Source: Rhizobium sp. CB3090
Lineage (GTDB): Bacteria > Pseudomonadota > Alphaproteobacteria > Rhizobiales > Rhizobiaceae
DNA: 64,000 nucleotides
NCBI RefSeq assembly: GCF_029714285.1
Contig: NZ_CP121662.1
Coordinates: forward strand, 3,689,501-3,753,500
Direction: 5' to 3'
Below are positions 26,517 to 33,230 of the stretch, piece by piece (within the stretch, counting starts at the first letter, position 1; each line of letters begins with the position of its first letter). Position numbers and translations under genes: made by a program. The notes below the pieces were generated by a model. It saw only the letters and a program-made list of their open reading frames with translations, ran no database searches and was not told where the DNA came from.

Positions 26517-26984
26517 TCACTTGTTGGAGATGCCATGGCTAATCGTGACCTTTTTCCCGTTCCCCTTATACGTCATTTCGGCGTCACCAATGTCAGTGAC
26601 AGCGTGGCACTCAACTGAGAATACAATATCTCCCGCTTCCGACTGCCGCATGACGCATTGACCGCTAGCGTTGAGATGATTCGTCTGCATATTTGGATTG
26701 ACGCTTATAATCTGGCTCACATCGAGGATGTATTCCGAGGCGCTGGGTTGAAAGTCTTTACCGCCGACAAAGGAGATCAGGCCAGCGTCGGTGCCCATCG
26801 CATACTGAGAAAAACCACTGCTGGAGGCAAATACCAATTTAGAAATGCCGTGATCTGACGCTGTGCCAATTCGGTATGTCCCATGCCCGGGGATATCTAC
26901 CTTGATCACGGCATCATCGGCATAGGTGGCCGAGACTGGCAAAATCGCCAATGCGAGCGAAATTATTCCAGCGGTGATCCTCAT
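26517..26984 (-). CDS. Second secreted prophage accessory protein
   Basis: 155 aa from ATG 26984, with GGGAGAGG upstream. The signal peptide MRITAGIISLALAILPVSATYA is followed by a beta-rich mature part (DDAVIKVDIPGHGTYRIG...) with one Cys pair (GQCVMRQ and VECHAV). It has no recognised family. With the secreted protein at 25400-25969 it forms a minus-strand group of exported products between the repressor and the structural genes, typical of lysogenic-conversion genes. Confidence 0.7.
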   Translation of the reverse strand: MRITAGIISLALAILPVSATYADDAVIKVDIPGHGTYRIGTASDHGISKLVFASSSGFSQYAMGTDAGLISFVGGKDFQPSASEYILDVSQIISVNPNMQTNHLNASGQCVMRQSEAGDIVFSVECHAVTDIGDAEMTYKGNGKKVTISHGISNK

Positions 26985-27056
26985 AGGCCTCTCCCAGCGC
27001 AACCATGACTGAAGCACACGTTAACTGGAATCCCGCAAAAGTCGATGGGAATATCG

Positions 27057-27341
27057 TTAGGTGAGATCGAGAATGCTTCCGGTATCGCTGAATCGGTCTA
27101 TGCGACGCGCCAATTCCTCGCCTACGTTCTCATAGGCTGGATAGCGACGTAAATTTTCCTCGTCCCAGTCAGATGGGCTAAGCGGTCCATCAGGATCAAG
27201 ATGGTCGAGCGGAACACCATTTTTGAGATCCATCAGATGTTGTCTGATAAACTCAGCAGTTACCTGCCTACCAGTGACCGCATGCATAAGTAGCAACCCC
27301 ATCCAATATCGATGGGCCTCAAGTCGGAGTTCGTCTGTCAT
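27057..27341 (-). CDS. Small hypothetical protein coupled to the XRE regulator
   Basis: 94 aa ([35 protein letters not shown]...), acidic, soluble. Its ATG overlaps the stop of the XRE regulator gene by four bases (ATGA), so the two are co-expressed. This arrangement recalls repressor plus partner or anti-repressor pairs, but no domain supports that. Confidence 0.6.
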   Translation of the reverse strand: MTDELRLEAHRYWMGLLLMHAVTGRQVTAEFIRQHLMDLKNGVPLDHLDPDGPLSPSDWDEENLRRYPAYENVGEELARRIDRFSDTGSILDLT

Positions 27342-27574
27342 TTCCGTAGCCTCACCCCCACGCCGCCGTCGATCATTTCAGACGCTCCCAGAAACGCCAC
27401 TCCAGCAGCTTCCAGCACGGATTTGATGGCTTCTAAATTGTTTGTAACTGGCGTCGATCGTCCAGCCTCGAAGTTCCTAACAGTGGACTGTCCTACCTTG
27501 GCACGTCTGGCGAGCTCATCCTGAGAGAGATTTACGAGTGCACGGGCAGCCCTGCATTGATCTGGTGTAATCAC
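27338..27574 (-). CDS. XRE-family helix-turn-helix repressor of the prophage
   Basis: 78 aa from GTG 27574, taken because TAGGAGA lies 5-6 bases upstream and because the sequence then opens [42 protein letters not shown], the classical lambda-type HTH. A TTG at 27598 is less likely. It is divergent from the Tat-signal gene, with two perfect AACGA-N3-TCGTT sites and a half site between them, so it probably represses that promoter and controls itself. Short size means no separate cleavable C-terminal domain, so SOS-type self-cleavage is not expected. Confidence 0.85.
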   Translation of the reverse strand: MITPDQCRAARALVNLSQDELARRAKVGQSTVRNFEAGRSTPVTNNLEAIKSVLEAAGVAFLGASEMIDGGVGVRLRK

Positions 27575-27586
27575 GGGATCTCCTAA

Positions 27587-27666
27587 AACGATTTTCAACT
27601 ATCATAACGAAAATCGTTTGACACAACTAGCGGCAACGGATTACGTTTTGATTAACGAAAATCGTT
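27587..27666. promoter_or_regulatory. Predicted XRE operators (three AACGA-type sites)
   Basis: AACGAAAATCGTT occurs exactly at 27606-27618 and 27654-27666; each is an inverted repeat AACGA-N3-TCGTT. A partial site, AACGATTTTC, lies at 27587-27596 next to the XRE ribosome site. They fill the divergent promoter region between the XRE gene and the gene starting at 27685. Confidence 0.7.
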
Positions 27667-27684
27667 ATCAACGGGAGCAATGAA

Positions 27685-28707
27685 ATGCCGAACCATGCTG
27701 TTACGGCCGCCGGCGAAGCTATGCCTGTGGGAAACACCTTAAGTCGTCTAGCCGAACTTTTGAGAGCTGGTGATTCGCGGGGAGCGCTTGCTCTTATCGA
27801 AAGCTCCACCGCAATGCCTCCCGTCTCCAGATCCACCGAGACAACTACAGCCGCAACCAACCGCCGGAACTTCCTGCTAGCCAAGGGAGGGCTGCTGGCA
27901 GCGTCCGCAGCTTCTCTAGTGGTGGACACTCCGAAAGCCGCCTTTGCAGCCAGTGAGGCTCCCAGAGCAGCTGAGGACATATCCGGTCAGGTAGAAACGA
28001 TAAATGAAAATCCCGACCTCTTGAAAGCCTACGACACCCTTTTAGCTGCACAGGCTGAAGAGTCTGCCGCCAAGGAAGCATTTGAATGGTTGGGCGATGA
28101 ATGGAAGCATGCCTGGCCACTCGCTCCAGACGAGCTTCTCGGCAGCGCCAACGCCCACCAAAGCGGCAGGCAGTACATTAAATACGCCGAGCGCGATATT
28201 CTCGGCCGATTTATGATGAGAGATACCAGCGGTCTTGCCATGAAAGTATCTCCCGAATTTCGGGAGAAGTACCCGCGAACGTGCTTTCACGTCTACGCCT
28301 CGGAGGAAGCAAAGGAACGAATTGCCTATTTGTCGCAACGAACACCGAAGGGTCGGACTGAAAAGTCTCTGGCGCGCGATCGGGCCTGGATAGAGGGTGA
28401 GATTGTCGCTTGGAAGCAAAGACTTGAGCTCGCCCTCAAATACGAAGCCGAAACAACCCGGCTGTCAGAGGCTGCAGGCGTCGTTCCGGCGGCGCAGCGT
28501 GTTTGCGATGCGGATGCTGCCGTGAAGGAAGCAAGCGCAAAGATTTCCATGATTCCGGCATTCACGCATCTAGGATTGCAGATCAAAGCGCGCGCCGTGC
28601 AGGCGTCCGGCTTGTTCGATGGTGATCCGAACACGGCTGGTCGTTGGGGTGAGTTTTGCCGCTTCATTCATGCTGTCATCGACATGGGTGGGGAGGTACG
28701 GGTATGA
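27685..28707 (+). CDS. Prophage protein with a Tat-like signal after a long N-terminal region
   Basis: 340 aa. Residues 60-90 (RRNFLLAKGGLLAASAASLVVDTPKAAFA) form a twin-arginine-type signal with a cleavage-like AFA, but it follows some 58 residues of ordinary sequence, which is unusual. The rest is helical, rich in Glu/Lys/Ala, with repeated Trp/Arg segments (EWLGDEWKHAWPLAPDELL; ARDRAWIEGEIVAWKQRLELALKYE). No enzyme motif. It starts downstream of two repressor operators and is coupled (ATGA) to an acidic protein gene. Export of a repressor-controlled phage protein by Tat is inferred only. Confidence 0.7.
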   Translation: MPNHAVTAAGEAMPVGNTLSRLAELLRAGDSRGALALIESSTAMPPVSRSTETTTAATNRRNFLLAKGGLLAASAASLVVDTPKAAFAASEAPRAAEDISGQVETINENPDLLKAYDTLLAAQAEESAAKEAFEWLGDEWKHAWPLAPDELLGSANAHQSGRQYIKYAERDILGRFMMRDTSGLAMKVSPEFREKYPRTCFHVYASEEAKERIAYLSQRTPKGRTEKSLARDRAWIEGEIVAWKQRLELALKYEAETTRLSEAAGVVPAAQRVCDADAAVKEASAKISMIPAFTHLGLQIKARAVQASGLFDGDPNTAGRWGEFCRFIHAVIDMGGEVRV

Positions 28708-29132
28708 CCGCAATTTCCTTGCAACATTGCCGCGCCGAACTTGAGGCCCGCATCGAGGAGCTGATTGAACTTCTCGATCTCCTGGACGGTGATTCGGACT
28801 TTGAACCGTACTTGGCAGACGCCAATCCCGCTGATGAAGACCGTGAAGGCGGCGATGTCCAGGATGAGCGGCATGATGCACTCGATGAGGGCGACGACGA
28901 GCCGGATCTCGGATGGGGCATTCCCCGTTGTGGAGATTTGGATATCGCCGAAGGTTGGCAGCCTGCCGATTCGTGCCTGACACTGAGGACTGACGAAGCC
29001 TATTTGGACTTCAACGGTGATGGCTATCGAGTCGCGAGGGAACTTTTGCGCTCTGGCATAAAGGACAAACGGCTTTTGGCCCGTGCGCTCGATCGCACAC
29101 GCCTTTCGGTCGCGTATGGGGGCGCATTCTGA
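28704..29132 (+). CDS. Acidic hypothetical protein, last gene of the prophage
   Basis: 142 aa from ATG 28704 (ATGA overlap with the Tat-signal gene). It has a helical start (LQHCRAELEARIEELIELLDLLDGD), a strongly acidic centre rich in Asp/Glu, then a folded-looking end (LDFNGDGYRVARELLRSGIKDKRLLARALDRTRLS). No family recognised; DNA-mimic or partner protein roles are possible given the charge. A terminator follows it. Confidence 0.65.
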   Translation: MTAISLQHCRAELEARIEELIELLDLLDGDSDFEPYLADANPADEDREGGDVQDERHDALDEGDDEPDLGWGIPRCGDLDIAEGWQPADSCLTLRTDEAYLDFNGDGYRVARELLRSGIKDKRLLARALDRTRLSVAYGGAF

Positions 29133-29177
29133 ACCCCCGTCATCTGAAATCTGCGCTATGTCCCGACTCGCAACGAC

Positions 29178-29205
29178 AAAGGCTCCTTCGGGGGCCTTTT
29201 TCATG
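29178..29205 (+). terminator. Terminator at the right end of the prophage
   Basis: AAAGGCTCC (29178-29186) pairs with GGGGCCTTT (29191-29199, one G-U pair) around a TTCG tetraloop and runs into TTTTTC. It ends the operon of the Tat-signal and acidic protein genes. Confidence 0.8.
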
Positions 29206-29224
29206 CTTTTTATGCTCAATATAT

Positions 29225-29247
29225 AACGCGGGTACGAACGCGAGACA
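29225..29247 (+). repeat. Prophage repeat, copy 3 (next to the right attachment site)
   Basis: AACGCGGGTACGAACGCGAG starts at 29225, 63 bases before the right core repeat, in the same direction as copy 1. Confidence 0.6.
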
Positions 29248-29287
29248 AAGGGAGAAAAAGGTAAATTATCCAACGAAAACAAAGCCT

Positions 29288-29302
29288 CATGGCGGACAGG
29301 GA
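29288..29302. repeat. Right attachment core (attR side), within the tRNA-Ser 3' end
   Basis: ATGGCGGACAGGGAG, identical to 12704-12718. It covers the CCA end and 3' acceptor strand of the tRNA, so the tRNA stays intact after insertion. Confidence 0.85.
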
Positions 29303-29378
29303 GGGATTCGAACCCTCGGTACGCTTTCACGTACACACGCGTTCCAGGCGTGCGCCTTAAACCACTCGGCCACCTGTC
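29289..29378 (-). tRNA. tRNA-Ser (anticodon GGA)
   Basis: 90 nt including an encoded CCA. The acceptor stem GGACAGG/CCTGTCC, the anticodon arm CACGC-CTGGAAC-GCGTG with GGA at positions 34-36, a long variable arm (GTACGTGAAAGCGTAC region) and the T-arm GAGGGTTCGAATCCCTC are all complete. It reads UCC/UCU codons. Its 3' end is the insertion site of the prophage to its left. Confidence 0.97.
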
Positions 29379-29613
29379 CTTTGGCGTTTCGCAACCGGTC
29401 AGGAGGCAAATCGTCGGAACGGCCGCGATATATACCGATGAATTTCTTCGGATCAACCCGAATCTGACAGATTTTTGACTTCCCGACAGAAAACTCCAGG
29501 CCTTTGGTCCATTGCGCTTGTCCGGCTCCCAACTTATCTAAGAAGAAGGATGGCGCAGAGTGCGGTCGGCTCCTCGTTTATGGCCGATGGGTAATGAGTA
29601 TGCGGAGGATGCG

Positions 29614-29931
29614 ATGCGTTTCTTGTTGCGTTTTGCCAGCCTAGTCGCGCTGGTCGTTGCGGTGATTGCCGGAACCATCGATTCCATCCAATCGGTTGCC
29701 GCCTCCGCCATCGTGGTGACGCCGATGGAGGATGCTTGGAACGATGTCAGCCCATCGTCTCTTGCGACCGTCCAGTCGCTGATTTCCTACTACATCCATC
29801 CGCGCCTTTATGATCTGGCGGTTCAGTGGCTGTTGTTCCAGCCGGCGTTCGCGGTGTTCCTCGTGATCTCCCTGCTTCTTTGGATGATCGCCTACAAGAA
29901 GCCGCCTGTCGCAGGCCGCTTCAGCGTCTGA
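29614..29931 (+). CDS. Small inner-membrane protein
   Basis: 105 aa from ATG 29614, preceded by GGAGG. A hydrophobic N-terminus (MRFLLRFASLVALVVAVIAG) and a second membrane segment (FAVFLVISLLLWMIAY) flank a periplasmic-size loop; the C-terminus is basic (KKPPVAGRF). No known family from sequence; such PetM-like small membrane proteins are common in rhizobia. Appears monocistronic. Confidence 0.75.
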   Translation: MRFLLRFASLVALVVAVIAGTIDSIQSVAASAIVVTPMEDAWNDVSPSSLATVQSLISYYIHPRLYDLAVQWLLFQPAFAVFLVISLLLWMIAYKKPPVAGRFSV

Positions 29932-29942
29932 TACGCGAACGC

Positions 29943-30404
29943 ACGGAAAATTCAGTCGACCCAGGCGCCGAAGACGGGAGAAGGGACTTGCTTGATCACG
30001 ACCTCGGCCCCTTCGGCATAAAAGCGGAGCGCTGGAATATCGCTGCCGGCCTTACATACATACCGGCAACACCGTTTCACCGGCTTGGAATTCATATCGG
30101 AGCGCCGGTCAATGCCCGATGCCGCTGCGACGGCCGACAGCATCGCCGTGTTCAGTCGCACGGCGATATCGATATCGTTCCAGCCGGCCTGGACGGCGAG
30201 TGGGAGGACGATGCCGATTGCTCGATTCTGCGCCTCTGGATAAACCCCGCCATCGTGCGCAGCGCGGCGGAGGATCTGGAGATCGATCCCGACGGTATTG
30301 CTATCAGTCCCAAGTTTCAGCATCGCGACCCCGGTATCGAGCACATCGCACTGGCGCTCGAGGCCGTCACTCCGACATCGGCCATCGGCCCCTTGCTTGG
30401 CTAA
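29943..30404 (+). pseudogene. Remnant of an AraC-type regulator (N-terminal domain only)
   Basis: The frame reads DLLDHDLGPFGIKAERWNIAAG..., then VQSHGDIDIVPAGLDGEWEDDADCSILRLW, which is the cupin-like N-terminal domain of AraC-family regulators. It stops at 30404 after about 150 residues with GPLLG, and the C-terminal double helix-turn-helix is missing. No ATG/GTG starts the conserved part; an ACG at 29943 stands where a start would be expected. Truncated gene, probably by deletion or frameshift near 30345. Confidence 0.6.
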
Positions 30405-30489
30405 TAAAATTGCAGTTTGAGAGCGAAAATGGCCAGAAATCAGCTCCTTTGAGCGGGTTTTTGGCAATTCCCACAAATCTTTACCAACT

Positions 30490-30512
30490 GAAAAATTTCT
30501 CGTGAATTTTTC
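30490..30512. promoter_or_regulatory. AT-rich inverted repeat upstream of the nucleoside-transport operon
   Basis: GAAAAATT (30490-30497) and AATTTTTC (30505-30512) are perfect arms around a 7-base centre, 123 bases before the binding-protein start. Position and symmetry suit a repressor operator; the factor is unknown. Confidence 0.4.
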
Positions 30513-30634
30513 CTGCAGCCATGCAAGGATGCGCGCCAGCTTGGCCTCGGGGGAGGCCGGCGGTTCCGCAGACATGTCCGGTCGACGGGCTTGCGGGAGG
30601 ACCCAACAAGATAGCAACAATAGGGCTGCAACTC

Positions 30635-31630
30635 ATGAAAAAATCCCTTTTGACCCTTTTCGCCCTGGCTGCCATGTCGGCAACGGCGCTTGCGGCCGAC
30701 ATCAAGCCGGCGATCGTTTATGGCACCGGCGGCAAGTTCGACAAGTCCTTCAACGAAGCTGCCTATAACGGCGCCGAAAGGTTCAAGAAGGAAACCGGCA
30801 TCGCCTATCGCGACTTCGAACCGACGGGCGATACCCAGGGCGAACAGGCACTGCGCAATTTCGCCAGCAAGGGCTTCAATCCGGTCATCGCCGTCTCCTT
30901 CGCCTGGACATCCGCTCTCCAGAAGGTTGCCGCTGAATATCCGAAGACCGAATTCGTCCTGATCGACGACAGCCTCGATCTGCCGAACGTTCGCTCCGTC
31001 AAGTTCAAGGAAAACGAAGGTTCCTACCTCGCTGGCGTCATGGCCGCCATGGCTTCGAAGACCGGCAAGATCGGCTTCGTCGGCGGCATGGACATTCCGC
31101 TGATCCGCAAGTTCGAATGTGGATATGAGCAGGGCGCCCGCGCCGCCAATCCGAAGATCGAAGTCTTCCAGAACATGACCGGCACGACCGGCGCTGCCTG
31201 GAACGACCCGGTTCGCGGCGGCGAGCTCACCAAGAACCAGATCGATCAGGGTGCCGACGTGGTCTACGCGGCTGCCGGCGCCACCGGCCTCGGCGTGCTG
31301 CAGACGGCTGCCGACAACAAGAAGCTCTCCATCGGCGTCGATAGCAACCAGAACTACCTGCATCCGGGTTCGGTTCTGACCTCCGTCGTCAAGCGCGTCG
31401 ACCTCGCCGTCTATAACGCCTTCACCGACGCCAAGAACGGCAAGTTCACCGCCGGCACGCAGGAACTCGGCCTCAAGGAAGAGGGCGTCGGCGCTGCCAT
31501 GGACGACAACAACAAGCCGCTCGTCACGCCGGAAATGAAGGCTGCCGTCGACAAGGCGACTGCCGACATCATTGCCGGCACGGTCAAGGTCCACGACTAC
31601 ACGACCGACAACGCCTGCCCGAAGAGCTGA
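30635..31630 (+). CDS. BMP-family nucleoside-binding lipoprotein-type ABC substrate-binding protein
   Basis: 331 aa from ATG 30635. Signal peptide MKKSLLTLFALAAMSATALA with cleavage before ADIKPAIVY; there is no lipobox Cys, so the protein should be soluble in the periplasm. Family blocks: GGKFDKSFNEAAYNGAERF, FVLIDDSLDLPNVRSVKFKENEGSYLAGVMAA, GFVGGMDIPLIRKFECGYEQGA. BMP proteins bind purine or pyrimidine nucleosides. It heads the operon of ATPase and permeases, is separated from them by a strong hairpin (31641-31674), and stands next to nucleoside catabolism genes, which supports nucleoside as ligand. Confidence 0.92.
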   Translation: MKKSLLTLFALAAMSATALAADIKPAIVYGTGGKFDKSFNEAAYNGAERFKKETGIAYRDFEPTGDTQGEQALRNFASKGFNPVIAVSFAWTSALQKVAAEYPKTEFVLIDDSLDLPNVRSVKFKENEGSYLAGVMAAMASKTGKIGFVGGMDIPLIRKFECGYEQGARAANPKIEVFQNMTGTTGAAWNDPVRGGELTKNQIDQGADVVYAAAGATGLGVLQTAADNKKLSIGVDSNQNYLHPGSVLTSVVKRVDLAVYNAFTDAKNGKFTAGTQELGLKEEGVGAAMDDNNKPLVTPEMKAAVDKATADIIAGTVKVHDYTTDNACPKS

Positions 31631-31640
31631 TATGAAATAA

Positions 31641-31680
31641 GGGCGTATGACGATATTCAAAACGTCATACGCCCTTTTCT
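31641..31680 (+). terminator. Strong hairpin/terminator between the binding-protein and ATPase genes
   Basis: GGGCGTATGACG (31641-31652) pairs perfectly over 12 bases with CGTCATACGCCC (31663-31674), followed by TTTTCTT. It lies inside an otherwise continuous operon, so partial termination probably keeps the periplasmic protein in excess. Confidence 0.85.
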
Positions 31681-31711
31681 TATCCGGAAGTCAGATTTCT
31701 GGAGCTGCGTA

Positions 31712-33223
31712 GTGAGCCAAACGCCTGCCATCGAACTCGTGGGCATCGACAAGAAGTTCGGTGCCGTCCATGCCAACAAAGATATCAACCTGACCGTCGC
31801 CAAGGGCTCCATCCACGGGATCATCGGTGAGAACGGTGCCGGGAAGTCGACTCTGATGTCGATCATCTACGGCTTCTATCATGCCGACAGCGGCGAGATC
31901 CGCATCAACGGCAATCCCATCGCCATCCGCGACAGCCAGACGGCCATCGCCGCCGGCATCGGCATGGTGCACCAGCATTTCATGCTGGTCGACAATTTCT
32001 CCGTGCTGGAAAACGTCATGCTGGGCGCCGAGGGCGGCGCTTTGCTGGCGAAGGGCGTCACGGCCGCCCGCGCCGAACTCAGACGCCTGGAGACGGATTA
32101 CGGCCTCGATGTCGATCCGGACGCCTTGATCGAGGAGCTTCCCGTCGGTCAGCAGCAGCGCGTCGAGATCCTGAAGGCCATGTATCGCGGCGCCGAGATA
32201 TTAATCCTGGACGAGCCGACTGGCGTTTTGACGCCAGCCGAAGCCGACAATCTGTTCCGGATTCTCCGCGTGTTGCGCGATCAGGGCAAGACCATCATCC
32301 TCATCACCCATAAGTTGCGCGAAATCATGGCGATCACCGATACGGTGTCGGTCATGCGCCGCGGCGAAATGGTCGCAACGCGCAAGACGGCGGAAACCAC
32401 GGTCGAAGAGCTCGCTGAGCTGATGGTCGGCCGTCGCGTGTTGCTGCGCGTCGAAAAAGGTTCTGCTCATCCCGGCGAGGTCGTGCTCTCCGTTCGCAAC
32501 CTGACCGTCAAGGATGGCCGTGGCGTCACCATGGTCGATGATGTTTCCTTCGACGTCCGCGCCGGCGAGATCGTCGGCATCGCCGGCGTTGCCGGCAACG
32601 GCCAGTCGGAACTGTTGGAGGCGATCGCCGGCATCCGCAAGCCGGCCTCGGGCGAAATCTACCTGCACGGCGAGCCGATCGGCACCGCCGACCCGGCCGC
32701 CTTACGTGAACTCGGCCTCGCCCATATTCCGGAAGACCGCCATCACATGGGCCTCGTCCTAAAGTTCGAGGAATATGAGAATTCCATACTCGGCTATCAC
32801 CGGGATCTGAAATACGGCAAAGCCGGCATGCTCGATCTCGACGCCATGCGCAAGGATGCGCTGGAGAAGATCGAGAAATACGATATTCGCCCGCCGAACG
32901 CACGGCTGAAGACCGCCAATTTCTCCGGCGGCAATCAACAGAAGATCGTCGTTGCCCGCGAGATCGAGCGCGATCCGAAGGCTCTGCTGATCGGCCAGCC
33001 GACACGCGGCGTCGACATCGGCGCGATCGAATTCATCCACCGCCGCATCATCGAGATGCGCGATGCCGGCAAGGCGATCCTGCTGGTGTCGGTGGAGCTG
33101 GATGAAATCCGTGCGCTTTCGGACCGCATCCTCGTCATGTTCGCCGGCCACGTCGTCGGCGAAAAAACGGCTGAGGCCGGTGAACAGACACTCGGCCTGA
33201 TGATGGCCGGCATTGCCGCATGA
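31712..33223 (+). CDS. Nucleoside ABC transporter, double ATP-binding protein
   Basis: 503 aa from a GTG at 31712 with CTGGAG upstream. Two ABC domains in one chain: the first with Walker A GENGAGKST (about 40-48) and signature LPVGQQQRVEIL; the second with the degenerate Walker A GVAGNGQSE, signature FSGGNQQKIVVARE and Walker B KALLIGQPTRGVD. This pattern is that of the sugar/nucleoside (RbsA/YufO-like) subfamily, in which the second site hydrolyses poorly. It powers uptake through the two permeases encoded next. Confidence 0.93.
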   Translation: MSQTPAIELVGIDKKFGAVHANKDINLTVAKGSIHGIIGENGAGKSTLMSIIYGFYHADSGEIRINGNPIAIRDSQTAIAAGIGMVHQHFMLVDNFSVLENVMLGAEGGALLAKGVTAARAELRRLETDYGLDVDPDALIEELPVGQQQRVEILKAMYRGAEILILDEPTGVLTPAEADNLFRILRVLRDQGKTIILITHKLREIMAITDTVSVMRRGEMVATRKTAETTVEELAELMVGRRVLLRVEKGSAHPGEVVLSVRNLTVKDGRGVTMVDDVSFDVRAGEIVGIAGVAGNGQSELLEAIAGIRKPASGEIYLHGEPIGTADPAALRELGLAHIPEDRHHMGLVLKFEEYENSILGYHRDLKYGKAGMLDLDAMRKDALEKIEKYDIRPPNARLKTANFSGGNQQKIVVAREIERDPKALLIGQPTRGVDIGAIEFIHRRIIEMRDAGKAILLVSVELDEIRALSDRILVMFAGHVVGEKTAEAGEQTLGLMMAGIAA

Positions 33224-33230
33224 GGCCTTG

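Larger units (their letters stand above)
12704..29302. mobile_element. Integrated phage-like element (incomplete prophage) at tRNA-Ser(GGA)
   Basis: About 16.6 kb between two copies of ATGGCGGACAGGGAG; the right copy is the 3' end of an intact tRNA-Ser gene. Contents from left: P4-type integrase, small control/replication genes, terminase pair, three small genes, baseplate hub, spike, tape measure, DUF3102-like protein, secreted accessory proteins, XRE repressor with operators, and a Tat-signal protein. Portal, capsid, tail tube, sheath, holin and endolysin are not recognisable, so it is either a degraded prophage or a satellite-type element. Confidence 0.9.

Noticed and set aside
29287..29532. 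81-codon minus-strand frame over the tRNA
   Set aside because: It runs through the whole tRNA-Ser gene; a non-coding coincidence.
29952..30620. 222-codon minus-strand frame opposite the AraC remnant
   Set aside because: The plus strand carries clear AraC N-terminal sequence, and the minus-strand translation has no pattern.
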